This document shows, one piece after another, positions 15,257 to 22,856 of a DNA stretch of 64,000 nucleotides (position 1 is the first letter of the stretch; each line of letters begins with the position of its first letter). The stretch is from a virus. The notes beneath the pieces are model-generated. The model ran no database searches. It had not been told where the DNA came from and worked only from the letters and a program-made list of their open reading frames with translations. The stretch lies in IMG/VR virus record IMGVR_UViG_3300015245_000003, positions 1 through 64,000 of that record; one strand, written 5' to 3'. The position numbers and the translations under genes are program-made.

Positions 15257-15431
15257 GATGTTCGCGAACTTGAAAACCGGTCACGCTCGTGATGTTGCAT
15301 CTGCAACGTGCGCACAGGCTGTAGTCGCCTGCCTGGCCGACACGCTCGTCCGAATCGCGCACGCAGCGCAAGCACACGTTGACGGTGGGGAGCCCAAACA
15401 GCTGACCGACCCACTTGCCGAAGATCTTCAT
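15249..15431 (-). CDS. Zinc-ribbon-like small protein (60 aa)
   Basis: CLRC (20-23) and CARCRC (40-45) form a plausible Cys4 ribbon. Start ATG 15431 overlaps the glycoside-hydrolase-like stop (ATGA). Function is unknown. Confidence 0.65.
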   Translation of the reverse strand: MKIFGKWVGQLFGLPTVNVCLRCVRDSDERVGQAGDYSLCARCRCNITSVTGFQVREHHG

Positions 15432-16078
15432 GCGGCCCTCATCCACATCGGCCGGTCGCCCAGTGCATCCTCGCCGCACATGTCGATGTCGATCGGGAAG
15501 CCCAGCGCGCGTGGGGTGAAGTCCTCGACGACTTGCACCTTCGCGAAGCCGCGCACAGGGAGCGTGTAGCGCGGCGAGGCGGCCCAGTACGTCCGAACCG
15601 TTGGCAGGCTGTGGTAGAGCTGCGAGGCGCTGAGGATGGCGTTGAAGCCGTCGTAGAGGCCATGCAGGTACCCCTCGGCGAGCAGGACGGTGCCGTAGGC
15701 CCCGCAGTAGTCGATCACCGCTTGTCCGGAGGTCCCCGCCAGGATGCCCTCCAAGTCCTGCCAGAGGACCGCGCCGCCGATGTAGCCGGCGAGCTGCGCG
15801 TTGCGCACCGCGGCCTGCCCATGAGACTGGCCGAGCTGCATCGAGGGCGACCACCCAGGGTTGAGCACGTGTTGGACGACCCAGAGCGCACCGATCTCAC
15901 CGAGGATGATCTGCGTCTCGTTGACGTCGATGTCGCCCGGGTTGGGATGGCTGATGCCTACGTAGCGCGTCGCGAACTTGAAGCCCATCGCCGCGGCGAT
16001 GCGCGCCGACGCCACAGTCAACTTCGTGTTGCAGTCGAAGCCGATGGCGTCGTTGCAGGGCGCGGCGAAGGGCGTCAT
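15428..16078 (-). CDS. DUF1906 (Rv2525c-like) glycoside-hydrolase-fold protein
   Basis: The 216-residue product has the TIM-barrel features of the DUF1906 family: GFDCNTKLT at the first strand, KFATRYVG at the second and VLWQDLEG with acidic residues at a mid-barrel strand. Relatives are secreted or phage-associated proteins thought to act on peptidoglycan. There is no signal peptide here, so export would need a holin or virion delivery. With the transglycosylase at 17518 it forms a possible lysis or entry pair. Confidence 0.78.
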   Translation of the reverse strand: MTPFAAPCNDAIGFDCNTKLTVASARIAAAMGFKFATRYVGISHPNPGDIDVNETQIILGEIGALWVVQHVLNPGWSPSMQLGQSHGQAAVRNAQLAGYIGGAVLWQDLEGILAGTSGQAVIDYCGAYGTVLLAEGYLHGLYDGFNAILSASQLYHSLPTVRTYWAASPRYTLPVRGFAKVQVVEDFTPRALGFPIDIDMCGEDALGDRPMWMRAA

Positions 16079-16084
16079 GGGGGG

Positions 16085-16357
16085 CTACCCTGGATGATAG
16101 CTAAAGATCGATGCGAGGGCCCCCGTCTCGGGCGAGAACCGCAGCCGGTTTTCCCCATCGCGCCAGAGGACAATGTCGGTCCACGCGTCTTCGCCCCGCG
16201 AGTCGCGCGCGTAGGGCCGCGTGCAGTGCTTGCCGTGCGTCAGCGAGATGTAGACGACGTCGAGGTCCCCGTTGTGGGTGTGGCGCTCGGCCAACGAGAC
16301 GGGGACGTAGAGGCCACCCTTGTAGTGGCGGTAGAGCGTGTGCAGGCGAAGGCTCAT
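16085..16357 (-). CDS. DUF1653-like protein (90 aa)
   Basis: HYKGGLYVPVSLAERHTHNG near the N-terminus and VVYISLTHGKHCTRPYARDS fit the DUF1653 pattern (tyrosine, HYKG, Tyr/Leu, RP). This is a common small fold in bacteria and phages with no known function. It overlaps the upstream gene by 4 bp. Confidence 0.75.
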   Translation of the reverse strand: MSLRLHTLYRHYKGGLYVPVSLAERHTHNGDLDVVYISLTHGKHCTRPYARDSRGEDAWTDIVLWRDGENRLRFSPETGALASIFSYHPG

Positions 16358-16581
16358 CTCACCAGTCCAGTCATGCGCCGACCCTTTTCTGTAAGCGCCA
16401 CGCAGATCTTCGGGCCTCCCTTGTAGAGGGCCAAAAATTCGATGACGCCGTTGCGCTCGAGAAGATCCTCAGCCTCCGTCGAGCAACCGAGCGACCCACG
16501 ACGCGGCGCGTAGCCGTTCTTGACTGTGTAGCGCAGCACGTGCCGTGCGATGTCGTAGGCGTCAATGAACTTATCGGTCAT
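16354..16581 (-). CDS. Winged-helix-like protein (75 aa)
   Basis: The order of predicted helices ending in LLERNGVIEFLALYKGG and then VALTEKGRR resembles a winged helix (recognition helix plus beta wing). It could be a small transcription regulator. Start ATG 16581 overlaps the GroES stop (ATGA). Confidence 0.6.
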   Translation of the reverse strand: MTDKFIDAYDIARHVLRYTVKNGYAPRRGSLGCSTEAEDLLERNGVIEFLALYKGGPKICVALTEKGRRMTGLVR

Positions 16582-16910
16582 GGCTCGATGACCGCGTCGA
16601 TGAGCTCCCCGCGCACCAGCCAGAAGTCGGTGTCCTCGAGCGCGCTCTCCGCCCCGGCGTATCGACCAAAGCAGACGTGATCCCCCGGTTCGACCTCGGG
16701 CGCCGGCAGGCGTTTCCCCTTGCCATCGAACCGCCCAGGTCCCACCGAGACGACGATGCCCTGGAAGGGCCGCGCGTGCTCGGCTGCGGTGTGCGGGATG
16801 ATGATGCCTCCATCGGACACCAACTTGGGGGGCAAGCGCTTGATGGCGACGTAGTCCTGAAGCGGACGGCCATCTTTGTAGAACTCGTTGAGAGAATCGG
16901 CGATGCTCAT
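16578..16910 (-). CDS. groES: GroES-like co-chaperonin
   Basis: Residues 18-110 align with the Cpn10 barrel: DYVAIKRLPPKLVSDGGIIIP, the mobile-loop region (about 38-50), GIVVSVGPG, PGDHVCFGRYAG and a closing beta strand. The family caps GroEL and helps fold large proteins. Phage T4 gp31 is the known example of a virus-coded version that allows capsid folding. No GroEL is present in the window, so it would use the host chaperonin. An N-terminal 17-residue extension is unusual. Start is ATG 16910. Confidence 0.88.
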   Translation of the reverse strand: MSIADSLNEFYKDGRPLQDYVAIKRLPPKLVSDGGIIIPHTAAEHARPFQGIVVSVGPGRFDGKGKRLPAPEVEPGDHVCFGRYAGAESALEDTDFWLVRGELIDAVIEP

Positions 16911-17245
16911 GGAGACGTGTCCCCGATCTTGACTGAGGTGGAAGGGTCGTCGTTTTCGAAGACGACAAAGCTGTCGCCAGGTTGAAGTTGTCCGATGCGG
17001 TTGCCTGAGGCGTCGACCAGGTGCTTTCGAAGACCCTGACTGAGCCACCCGACGAAGGTGTACTTGCACCCGACGTGATCGGGCAAGTTGGCCATGAGCT
17101 CTCGGTCTTGGGTCTCGAGCGCTTGCTTGGCGAGAGCGAGCGCCTTGGCGGCGTCCTCAGGACGAATCACTGCAAAGCGAAACCCATTGGGCGCCCGCGC
17201 GATGCCGTCGTGGGCCCCGTGGGCACGCCTATCGTGGCGGTTCAC
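16907..17245 (-). CDS. Hypothetical protein (112 aa)
   Basis: GTG 17245 overlaps the upstream stop as GTGA. The basic N-terminus (NRHDRRAHGAH) is followed by an alpha/beta body and an acidic end (VVFENDDPSTSVKIGDTSP). It is coupled to GroES. Function is unknown. Confidence 0.65.
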   Translation of the reverse strand: MNRHDRRAHGAHDGIARAPNGFRFAVIRPEDAAKALALAKQALETQDRELMANLPDHVGCKYTFVGWLSQGLRKHLVDASGNRIGQLQPGDSFVVFENDDPSTSVKIGDTSP

Positions 17246-17517
17246 GGTGTGTCCGGTTGCTCGGGCGCGTCGTAGTCGTCGAGCATCTTGTTGCCGCACT
17301 TGGCGTTGCAGAGAACAATGAAGCGCTCGTCGCCCTCGTCCTCATCCTCATCCTCATCGTCCTCATCGACGACGGTCATGCACGTGATGAGACACCCGAG
17401 GGGGACGGTGAAGAGATCGGGCGCCTCCGGGTGCATACTCGAGAGGATCTTGACCTCGATCTCCTGCCCGCACTCGAAGCACTCCCACGTCTCGACGTTC
17501 ACTTTTCGCTCAGCCAT
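17242..17517 (-). CDS. Zinc-ribbon protein with acidic run (91 aa)
   Basis: CFEC (13-16) and a late CNAKC form a zinc ribbon. Between them lies an Asp/Glu run (about 50-62). The acidic insert corresponds to a simple repeat in the DNA around 17336-17370. Function is unknown. Confidence 0.7.
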   Translation of the reverse strand: MAERKVNVETWECFECGQEIEVKILSSMHPEAPDLFTVPLGCLITCMTVVDEDDEDEDEDEGDERFIVLCNAKCGNKMLDDYDAPEQPDTP

Positions 17518-18063
17518 CTAGTCGACTCCCGCAGCTTTGAATGGATGCCCTTTTTCCCACACCAGTGCCGTGCGCAGTCGCACCTCGGCCTTCGGACAGT
17601 CGCCGCTCTCGCCAGTATACCAGCAGAGGCCCTTGCCGGCGTCGAGCGACACGCGCATGCGCGCGATGGCCTCGCGGATGGCGACACGTCGATCACCGAT
17701 CATGGCCTGTCCTGTGGGGCCAGCGAAGGGGTGAATCTGCCAGAGGGAGAAGGCGTGGCCCCCATCGCACGTCGAGCCATGGTGAATCTCGAGCGACACC
17801 AACCGCCAGGCGGCGTCGTTGCATCGTCCGTCGTCGACCCAGTCTGCAAAGCTGCTCTCGAAGCGCGCGACGCTGGCAACGACGAGCGCCGTCCGCACAC
17901 GCAGTGGGTCGTCGCGAAAGAGTGGCGCCTCCTCGAGACTCACAGCGGCGATGTCGTCGGCAATGCCGGTGAGCCACGCTCGATCCGCATCGTCTCGCGG
18001 CACGCCGTGGGGGCGCGTCCAGGCGAGCATCGCCGCAAGCACGTAGATTGCGAGACCGATCAT
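17518..18063 (-). CDS. Lysozyme-like lytic transglycosylase, membrane-anchored or secreted
   Basis: A hydrophobic N-terminus (1-15) is a signal or anchor. The catalytic part has RFESSFADW with probable catalytic Glu69 and GHAFSLWQIH at 102-111, the paired motifs of the lysozyme/transglycosylase fold. It would cleave the glycan strand of peptidoglycan. The start overlaps the upstream stop (ATGA). It may be an endolysin or a virion entry enzyme. Confidence 0.82.
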   Translation of the reverse strand: MIGLAIYVLAAMLAWTRPHGVPRDDADRAWLTGIADDIAAVSLEEAPLFRDDPLRVRTALVVASVARFESSFADWVDDGRCNDAAWRLVSLEIHHGSTCDGGHAFSLWQIHPFAGPTGQAMIGDRRVAIREAIARMRVSLDAGKGLCWYTGESGDCPKAEVRLRTALVWEKGHPFKAAGVD

Positions 18064-18563
18064 TCGTGGGCTCCTGGAGGGCATTCGGAGCGCAGAACTA
18101 CAATCGGTTCGGCGGCAGCATAGTTGGCGATCTGCTTGGCCTGCGCGACGAACCGAGGCGGTATCCACCCGTTGGGATGGAGCGTCGCGCCGCAGTCATT
18201 GCAGAAGACGTTCATGCCTTCATGCGAACAATGAGAGAGCTCGAAGATGAGGTCGACGCAGTCATCTTCGAGTTCGCCGCACTTGGTGTCGAAGGCACGA
18301 TTCATCGCGCGCTTCTTCTTGATGGCACCAAGGTTACGCGGCATGAGAACGGCCGTCATCGCAACGGCGATGGGACCCAACACGATTGCAAGGACGATAA
18401 CCCACGCCGTCCACCGACTGACCTTCAAGCGCTCCTCCAAGAGAGCGAGGCTGTTGCCCATGCGGTGGTAACGCAGCACAAAGTGAAAAGCTAAGTTGAC
18501 GAGCCAATCGCCCAGGCCGATGGCAAACCACATCGCGAGAGCCGGATGCGCGAGATGGCTCAC
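18060..18563 (-). CDS. Membrane protein with zinc-ribbon C-terminus (167 aa)
   Basis: GTG 18563 overlaps the previous gene's stop. Two hydrophobic helices (about 8-30 and 53-75) are followed by a basic KKKR turn and a cytoplasmic tail. The tail has scattered Cys (CGELEDDC, HCSHEG, CNDCGATLHPNG) consistent with a zinc ribbon. Function is unknown. Confidence 0.7.
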   Translation of the reverse strand: MSHLAHPALAMWFAIGLGDWLVNLAFHFVLRYHRMGNSLALLEERLKVSRWTAWVIVLAIVLGPIAVAMTAVLMPRNLGAIKKKRAMNRAFDTKCGELEDDCVDLIFELSHCSHEGMNVFCNDCGATLHPNGWIPPRFVAQAKQIANYAAAEPIVVLRSECPPGAHE

Positions 18564-18718
18564 GTGAAAGCCTCCATGATGGCGAGCGCGATGCGGACAA
18601 GGGCCACCGCGGGCCAACCGATGATGAGGGCCCAGTCCTCCCCCTCGACGCCGCCCAGCGCTTCGTGCGTCATTGGCATCCCGAGCAGCCAAAGGGCCGC
18701 GCCTACTACCCAACCCAT
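18560..18718 (-). CDS. Small membrane protein (52 aa)
   Basis: ATG 18718 opens a frame with two hydrophobic stretches (about 1-14 and 29-50) and ends in GTGA overlap with the next gene. Size and topology would suit a holin, since a transglycosylase lies two genes downstream, but the family is not recognised. Confidence 0.55.
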   Translation of the reverse strand: MGWVVGAALWLLGMPMTHEALGGVEGEDWALIIGWPAVALVRIALAIMEAFT

Positions 18719-18738
18719 GCGAGCCTGCCTTTCAACCG

Positions 18739-18993
18739 TCAGCCGTCGTCTTCGAGCGTCGCGTCGACCACCACTTTCTTGGCCGGCGCTGGCGTGTCGT
18801 CCTCGACGGGCGGTGGGGCCGGCGGCTTATCGATGCGGCTACGGGCCTGCTTCACCCGGCGCCTGCCCTCGAGCAAGACGTGGTCGAGATCTTCAAGAGC
18901 ACCATCGACGCCGCGCTCGGCGACCCGCTTGCCAATCTTGGCTGCAGCCACACCGACCTTGCGCGCGAGCGCATCCCAATCAATCGGAGGCAT
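18739..18993 (-). CDS. Hypothetical helical protein (84 aa)
   Basis: The amphipathic helical N-terminus (IDWDALARKVGVAAAKIGKR) is followed by a Pro-rich linker and acidic tail. Amphipathic helices of this kind can bind membranes. Its 5' end overlaps the next gene by 14 bp. Confidence 0.65.
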   Translation of the reverse strand: MPPIDWDALARKVGVAAAKIGKRVAERGVDGALEDLDHVLLEGRRRVKQARSRIDKPPAPPPVEDDTPAPAKKVVVDATLEDDG

Positions 18994-19216
18994 CGGATGG
19001 CCTCAACGCCGCGAGCTCGACTTCGAGTCGAATTGCGAGTTGGACTGCTCGACTCGGGATCTTGTCGTCCGCGACGCCCTTCTCGACCAGCTTCTCAGCA
19101 AGGCGGTAGGCGCTGTCGCAGATGCGCCAGAATTTGCGGAGCTCATTGCTGGATCGCCGTCTGAGCAGCCGAGGTCGACGCTTTTTTGCAGCAGCTTTTT
19201 TTGCGGCCATGGCCAT
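18980..19216 (-). CDS. Basic helical protein (78 aa)
   Basis: A Lys/Arg-rich N-terminus (AAKKAAAKKRRPRLLRRR) suggests nucleic-acid binding, and the rest is helical. It is divergent from the histone-like gene at 19289, so the 72-bp gap should carry both promoters. Confidence 0.65.
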   Translation of the reverse strand: MAMAAKKAAAKKRRPRLLRRRSSNELRKFWRICDSAYRLAEKLVEKGVADDKIPSRAVQLAIRLEVELAALRPSDASD

Positions 19217-19288
19217 GAGGTAACCGTAGATACCGCTTGCGTCAACTCCAAGTTGAACCTACCGTCCCTCATAGAGGACACAACTCCC

Positions 19289-19744
19289 ATGACCAGTTCG
19301 CAGATTCACAGCATCATCAAGAACGCCGTCGAGACGCAGGGCTTGTACGTGGTCGCCAACAAGATCGGCGTCACCCACAGCACGCTGACGCGCTTCCTGA
19401 GCAAGCTGCACTGCCAGAAGCACGTCACCGACCGCATCGAGGCGTTCGCCGGCTCCAAGGCCGCGACCGCGAAGGGCCCCAAGAAGGTGGCGGCGAAGAA
19501 GCCGAAGGCCAAGAAGTCGAAGAAGGCGAAGGCCAAGGTCGCGAAGCCCAAGAAAATCGCCAAGTCGAAGGCCAAGTCGAAGGCGAAGAAGGCCGTCAAG
19601 GCGAAGGTCTCCAAGCCGAAGGCGAAGGCCAAGTCGAAGGCGAAGAAGCCCGTCAAGCGCTCCAAGCCGCGTGCTGCGAAGAAGGCGCCGCTCCCGCCGG
19701 CCGAGTCGACTCCCGCGGCCGTCGACAGCGCAGCGGCGGAATGA
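19289..19744 (+). CDS. HTH protein with histone-H1-like tail (151 aa)
   Basis: Residues 5-50 (IIKNAVETQGLYVVANKIGV then STLTRFLSKL) form a helix-turn-helix. Residues 65-135 are a Lys/Ala/Pro-rich tail with repeated KAKSKAKK-type units, like bacterial H1 homologues. It should bind DNA non-specifically through the tail, with the HTH adding targeting. A role in packing or silencing viral DNA is inferred. Start ATG 19289 follows AGAGGACACAACTCCC. Confidence 0.85.
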   Translation: MTSSQIHSIIKNAVETQGLYVVANKIGVTHSTLTRFLSKLHCQKHVTDRIEAFAGSKAATAKGPKKVAAKKPKAKKSKKAKAKVAKPKKIAKSKAKSKAKKAVKAKVSKPKAKAKSKAKKPVKRSKPRAAKKAPLPPAESTPAAVDSAAAE

Positions 19745-20235
19745 GCACTCAGTGCGCCTCCTGTGGCCATCTCTACGATCCGCTGGGTCATTCCCCTCAG
19801 GGCGAGTGCCCAGCGTGCGGGATGCCGCCCCTACAGCAGGGGACCGTCCTGGAATCCGTCGTGCGCAAACTAGAGCAAGAGACGCCCCCGCGCGACACGT
19901 ATTCGCTTATCGATGAGGCGCAGCGTGGTCCATGGCGCTTCGAGCTTTACGGCAAGGAGATTCTCCGCTTCGAGCCGGACGGTCGCGTCTTCGTGCGCGG
20001 CGAGTGCGTGGACGACAACGGGACCATCTACGGGGTCCTGCGTGAGTTCTACGACACTGCGCGGACGGCGCCTATAAAAGCCGCACGCGAGGTCGAGCGC
20101 GAAGCCATCGTGGCATGGCTACGTAGCGAAGGCCGCACGTACGTCAAGATGTTCGATGCCGTAGAAGTCGCCGTGACTTCGCGACTGCTCGCGGACGCCA
20201 TCGAGGAAGGCGAGCACTTGAAAGCGGGCGATTAG
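19741..20235 (+). CDS. Zinc-ribbon hypothetical protein (164 aa)
   Basis: The N-terminus has a classic ribbon, CASC (5-8) and CPAC (23-26), followed by a beta-rich region (GPWRFELYGKEILRFEPDGR) and a helical end. It is coupled to the H1-like gene by ATGA and ends in a 4-bp convergent overlap with the first virion gene. Function is unknown. Confidence 0.75.
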   Translation: MSTQCASCGHLYDPLGHSPQGECPACGMPPLQQGTVLESVVRKLEQETPPRDTYSLIDEAQRGPWRFELYGKEILRFEPDGRVFVRGECVDDNGTIYGVLREFYDTARTAPIKAAREVEREAIVAWLRSEGRTYVKMFDAVEVAVTSRLLADAIEEGEHLKAGD

Positions 20236-20660
20236 GCGTTGGTGTTGGCCGGTGGCGGAGCCACGATGTAGTTGATGACGCTCGTCTGCGTTGTGCGCGT
20301 CGTGGTGTCGAGCCACACGTAGGTGTGGGTGATGGGCCCCTGAAACTCGAAGGGTTGGGGCGCGACGGTGTTGCCGGCGGCGCCCGCTCCGTCGATGCTC
20401 ACCCACCGGCCGCCCAGCGGCAGCCACGCGATGACGACGGCGCCCACCTGGACCTGCTGGGTGATGTTCTGCCGCGGGGCGACCGTGACGTCGATGCGCG
20501 TGGAGGCGTCGCCGGAGGTCAGCTGCAGGGGCGCAGGCGGGGGAGGAGGCACGATCGACCCGGTGGTGTCGGTCTTGCGATGCTCCCACGCCCGCAGGGC
20601 CAGCGCGCCTGCCAGCGCACCAGCCACCCCTGCGAGCAATAGCTCCGTCGAAGTCTTCAC
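20232..20660 (-). CDS. One-helix membrane protein with beta domain, paralog 1
   Basis: A transmembrane helix (about 7-23) ends in RAWEHRK. A Pro-rich linker (36-45) leads to a beta domain (55-142). The last strand (HTYVWLDTTTRTTQTSVINY) parallels those of the proteins at 23781, 24164 and 32028. The four form a paralogous family, probably virion membrane proteins whose beta domain faces outward. Confidence 0.75.
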   Translation of the reverse strand: MKTSTELLLAGVAGALAGALALRAWEHRKTDTTGSIVPPPPPAPLQLTSGDASTRIDVTVAPRQNITQQVQVGAVVIAWLPLGGRWVSIDGAGAAGNTVAPQPFEFQGPITHTYVWLDTTTRTTQTSVINYIVAPPPANTNA

Positions 20661-20668
20661 AGCGCGGC

Positions 20669-21229
20669 TCAGAACTCGCCGCAGCTGGCCGACAGGGTCA
20701 TCGCCGAGAGGTTGTGCGTCGCGGAGATCGCGAAGACGAGCCAGAACTCGCCCGGCGCGACGAAGAGGCCCGAATGCGAAAGCGTCTGGCTCAGGTTGCC
20801 CGTGGCGAACGTCGCCGATTGCGTGGAGGGCACAGCCACCGGAGCGCCGCCCGTCACCGTGATGGCTGACGACTCCCAGGTGAAGATGGGGGCCGGCGCA
20901 GGGCCACCGACGTTGGTGCCACCGGAGACGCTGGTCACACCGCCGAAGATCGACACCGACGACAGGACCGTGTCAGCCGCCGAGTCGGTGTAGAGCAACT
21001 GGAAGTCGAACATGAAGCGCGCCGTGATGACGGGCTTCATGTGAAAGAGCGCGACGACCGCGCTCGAGGGCGCCGTCAGGTTGGCCGGCGAGACGGGAGC
21101 GACGTTGGTCGGCACCGCCGTGTTGCGAACACCTGCGGATCGCGCGCCGACGCCGCCGGCCATCGACGCCGCGAAGTCAGCCATCTCCTGCTGTCCAGGC
21201 ATTCCGCCGTAGATGCTGCCGGGGTTCAT
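20669..21229 (-). CDS. Beta-rich structural protein candidate (186 aa)
   Basis: A short Gly/Ala-rich N-terminus precedes a predicted jelly-roll-like run of beta strands (VITARFMFDFQLLYTDSAAD onward to FWLVFAISATHNLSAMTLSA). No enzyme motif is seen. Its location among capsid candidates suggests a minor capsid or spike protein. Confidence 0.65.
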   Translation of the reverse strand: MNPGSIYGGMPGQQEMADFAASMAGGVGARSAGVRNTAVPTNVAPVSPANLTAPSSAVVALFHMKPVITARFMFDFQLLYTDSAADTVLSSVSIFGGVTSVSGGTNVGGPAPAPIFTWESSAITVTGGAPVAVPSTQSATFATGNLSQTLSHSGLFVAPGEFWLVFAISATHNLSAMTLSASCGEF

Positions 21230-21262
21230 GATGATCTTTCTTTCGTTGGGAAACTTGTGGGA

Positions 21263-21766
21263 TCAGTATTCTTCAACTTCGAACTGCGTCGCGCGGGTCC
21301 GGAAGATGATATCCGATGCCGCATCCGCGCCGACGAGCAAGTTGATGGGGGTCGTCGATCCGACCGGTGCAGTGAAAGCCGCGGCGGTAGGCAAGTCGAT
21401 GACGAATGCGACCGTCGACACGGCTCCCTCGCCACTCGGCTGCACCAAGAGGGGAAACTGCACGTAGTCGGCCACCAGCACACTCGCGCCGTGGCTCACG
21501 CTTCCGAAGAGGTTGTGTGCGCCGGCATCGACGTTGGAGACGTAGCCAAACCAGCGCGCGCGAAACCGGCCCGTGCCCTTGGCGACCATCGAGAGTGTCG
21601 CTGCGATCTGGTAGACCGGGCTGAGTGCGGTGACGGTCAGCGGCGCCACCGAGACCCACTTCTTGTTGCCCAGGATGTTGAGCGCCTGGACTGCAGCCGC
21701 GCGCGACCACTCGACGTCGGGGACGCCAAGAGCCGGTGTTTCGAGAGGTCGTCGTGCGTCGCCCAT
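21263..21766 (-). CDS. Beta-rich structural protein candidate (167 aa)
   Basis: The product is dominated by predicted beta strands (SVAPLTVTALSPVYQIAATL, TGRFRARWFGYVSNVDAG). Size and composition suit a single jelly-roll protein. It ends in an acidic FEVEEY. It lies next to the 186-aa beta protein, so the two may form a pair in the virion. Confidence 0.65.
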   Translation of the reverse strand: MGDARRPLETPALGVPDVEWSRAAAVQALNILGNKKWVSVAPLTVTALSPVYQIAATLSMVAKGTGRFRARWFGYVSNVDAGAHNLFGSVSHGASVLVADYVQFPLLVQPSGEGAVSTVAFVIDLPTAAAFTAPVGSTTPINLLVGADAASDIIFRTRATQFEVEEY

Positions 21767-21769
21767 GGC

Positions 21770-22183
21770 TCAGTGCCTCTTCTTGCGTTTGCTGTAGGTG
21801 TAAGCGGCCAGTGCGCCGGCCACGATGACGCCCACCGCGATGTACGGCAGGGGACCCACCCCCGAAGAACCGCTCGAGACGACGACGGGCGGATTCGACC
21901 CGCCGCCGCCCCCGCCCCCGCCCTGCGAGACGCAACCAGGAGGCGCCGTCTGTCCGGCGAGGGCCGCGTTGCCGTCGTTGGCGTTGATGGTGGCTTGCAG
22001 TGCCGCGCTCGTCTTGGGGCTATAGCGACCATCGACGGCGAGTGCGGGCGAGCCGCCTGCCGCGTTGTAGGCGGCCTGGAAGTCGCTGACGCTCGTCTTG
22101 GCGACATCCTGGCAGCCGTTGTCGGTGAGGTCACCGTAGAGGAAGCTGGCGGCCGACTGGAGGCCCGAAGCGCTGAGGCTCAT
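21770..22183 (-). CDS. Peptidoglycan-binding-like protein with C-terminal membrane anchor
   Basis: Residues 30-62 (FQAAYNAAGG, then VDGRYSPKTSAALQATI) resemble PG_binding_1. A Gly-rich linker (about 88-98) leads to a C-terminal helix (GVGPLPYIAVGVIVAGALAA) and a KRKKRH tail. The tail is almost identical in the next gene. The topology implies a protein held in a membrane by its C-terminus, with the murein-binding part exposed, which fits a virion-membrane protein used at entry. Confidence 0.75.
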   Translation of the reverse strand: MSLSASGLQSAASFLYGDLTDNGCQDVAKTSVSDFQAAYNAAGGSPALAVDGRYSPKTSAALQATINANDGNAALAGQTAPPGCVSQGGGGGGGGSNPPVVVSSGSSGVGPLPYIAVGVIVAGALAAYTYSKRKKRH

Positions 22184-22581
22184 GCGTGTCTGCCCTTCTT
22201 CTTGCTGTACGTGTAGGCGGCCAGCGCGCCGGCCACGAGGAGAGCCGCGGCGAGATACGGCAAGGGGCCGACCCCCGAGGAAGCGGACGATCCCCCACCG
22301 GGAGCCGGCACGGGAGGCAGTGGCCCTGGAGGCGTGGGCGGTGTGGGGTGCGGCACGGGGCCGCCGAAGCAGTTGGGCGGGACATCGGTGAGCCCGAGCG
22401 CCGTGCGCAGCGCGCCCTCGGTCAGCGGTCCGTACTGGCCATCCTCATTGAGCGTGTCGGTTGGATTGGCGGCGTTCCACGCGTTCTGAAAGTCGGCCAC
22501 CACTTGCACGAAGTTCTTCGTGCATGGGTTGGCTGTGAAGTACGCGACGATGGCCGCTCCAGTGGTCTGTGTATCGCTCAT
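22180..22581 (-). CDS. Peptidoglycan-binding-like membrane protein, paralog of 21770
   Basis: FQNAWNAANPTDTL and EDGQYGPLTEGALRTAL (31-62) repeat the murein-binding-like pattern of the preceding gene. A Pro-rich linker (75-98) leads to GVGPLPYLAAALLVAGALAA and a KKKGRHA tail. Start ATG 22581 and the stop both sit in 4-bp overlaps. The two genes look like a tandem duplication that has diverged except in the anchor. Confidence 0.75.
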   Translation of the reverse strand: MSDTQTTGAAIVAYFTANPCTKNFVQVVADFQNAWNAANPTDTLNEDGQYGPLTEGALRTALGLTDVPPNCFGGPVPHPTPPTPPGPLPPVPAPGGGSSASSGVGPLPYLAAALLVAGALAAYTYSKKKGRHA

Positions 22582-22856
22582 CGACGTCGCCTCTTCGGTT
22601 GAGTCGCAAGATACACGACTGTGCCCCCGGCGACTGCCGCGCCGAACACCATGAGCGCGATGTTGGTCGACGAGACTGTGTAGGTCGCCGCGCCCACCTG
22701 CCGCTTGGCGAGGCCCGCGACGCGCGTGCCGCCCTCGGCGATGGGGACAGTCGATGCGATAGCGGCAGCGGCCTGCGCGCAGGGCCCACATGGCTTCTTC
22801 TTGACGATCGCGGTCGCGTCGGCGAGCGCGGTCTTGTCGTGGCAGTTGCAGCTCAT
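22578..22856 (-). CDS. Cys-containing membrane protein (92 aa)
   Basis: An N-terminal CNCHDK and a CGPC pair suggest metal binding or disulfides. A C-terminal helix (about 66-85, IALMVFGAAVAGGTVVYLA) ends in QPKRRRR. The topology matches its neighbours with C-terminal anchor and basic tail. Confidence 0.7.
   Translation of the reverse strand: MSCNCHDKTALADATAIVKKKPCGPCAQAAAAIASTVPIAEGGTRVAGLAKRQVGAATYTVSSTNIALMVFGAAVAGGTVVYLATQPKRRRR

Noticed and set aside
17336-17370. Functional DNA repeat in the acidic gene
   Set aside because: The simple repeat is explained by the Asp/Glu run of the zinc-ribbon protein.
18665-19288. N-terminal extension of the histone-like gene
   Set aside because: The upstream frame is open but low-complexity and Arg/Ser-rich; ATG 19289 gives a clean HTH start and lies after a plausible ribosome-binding site.
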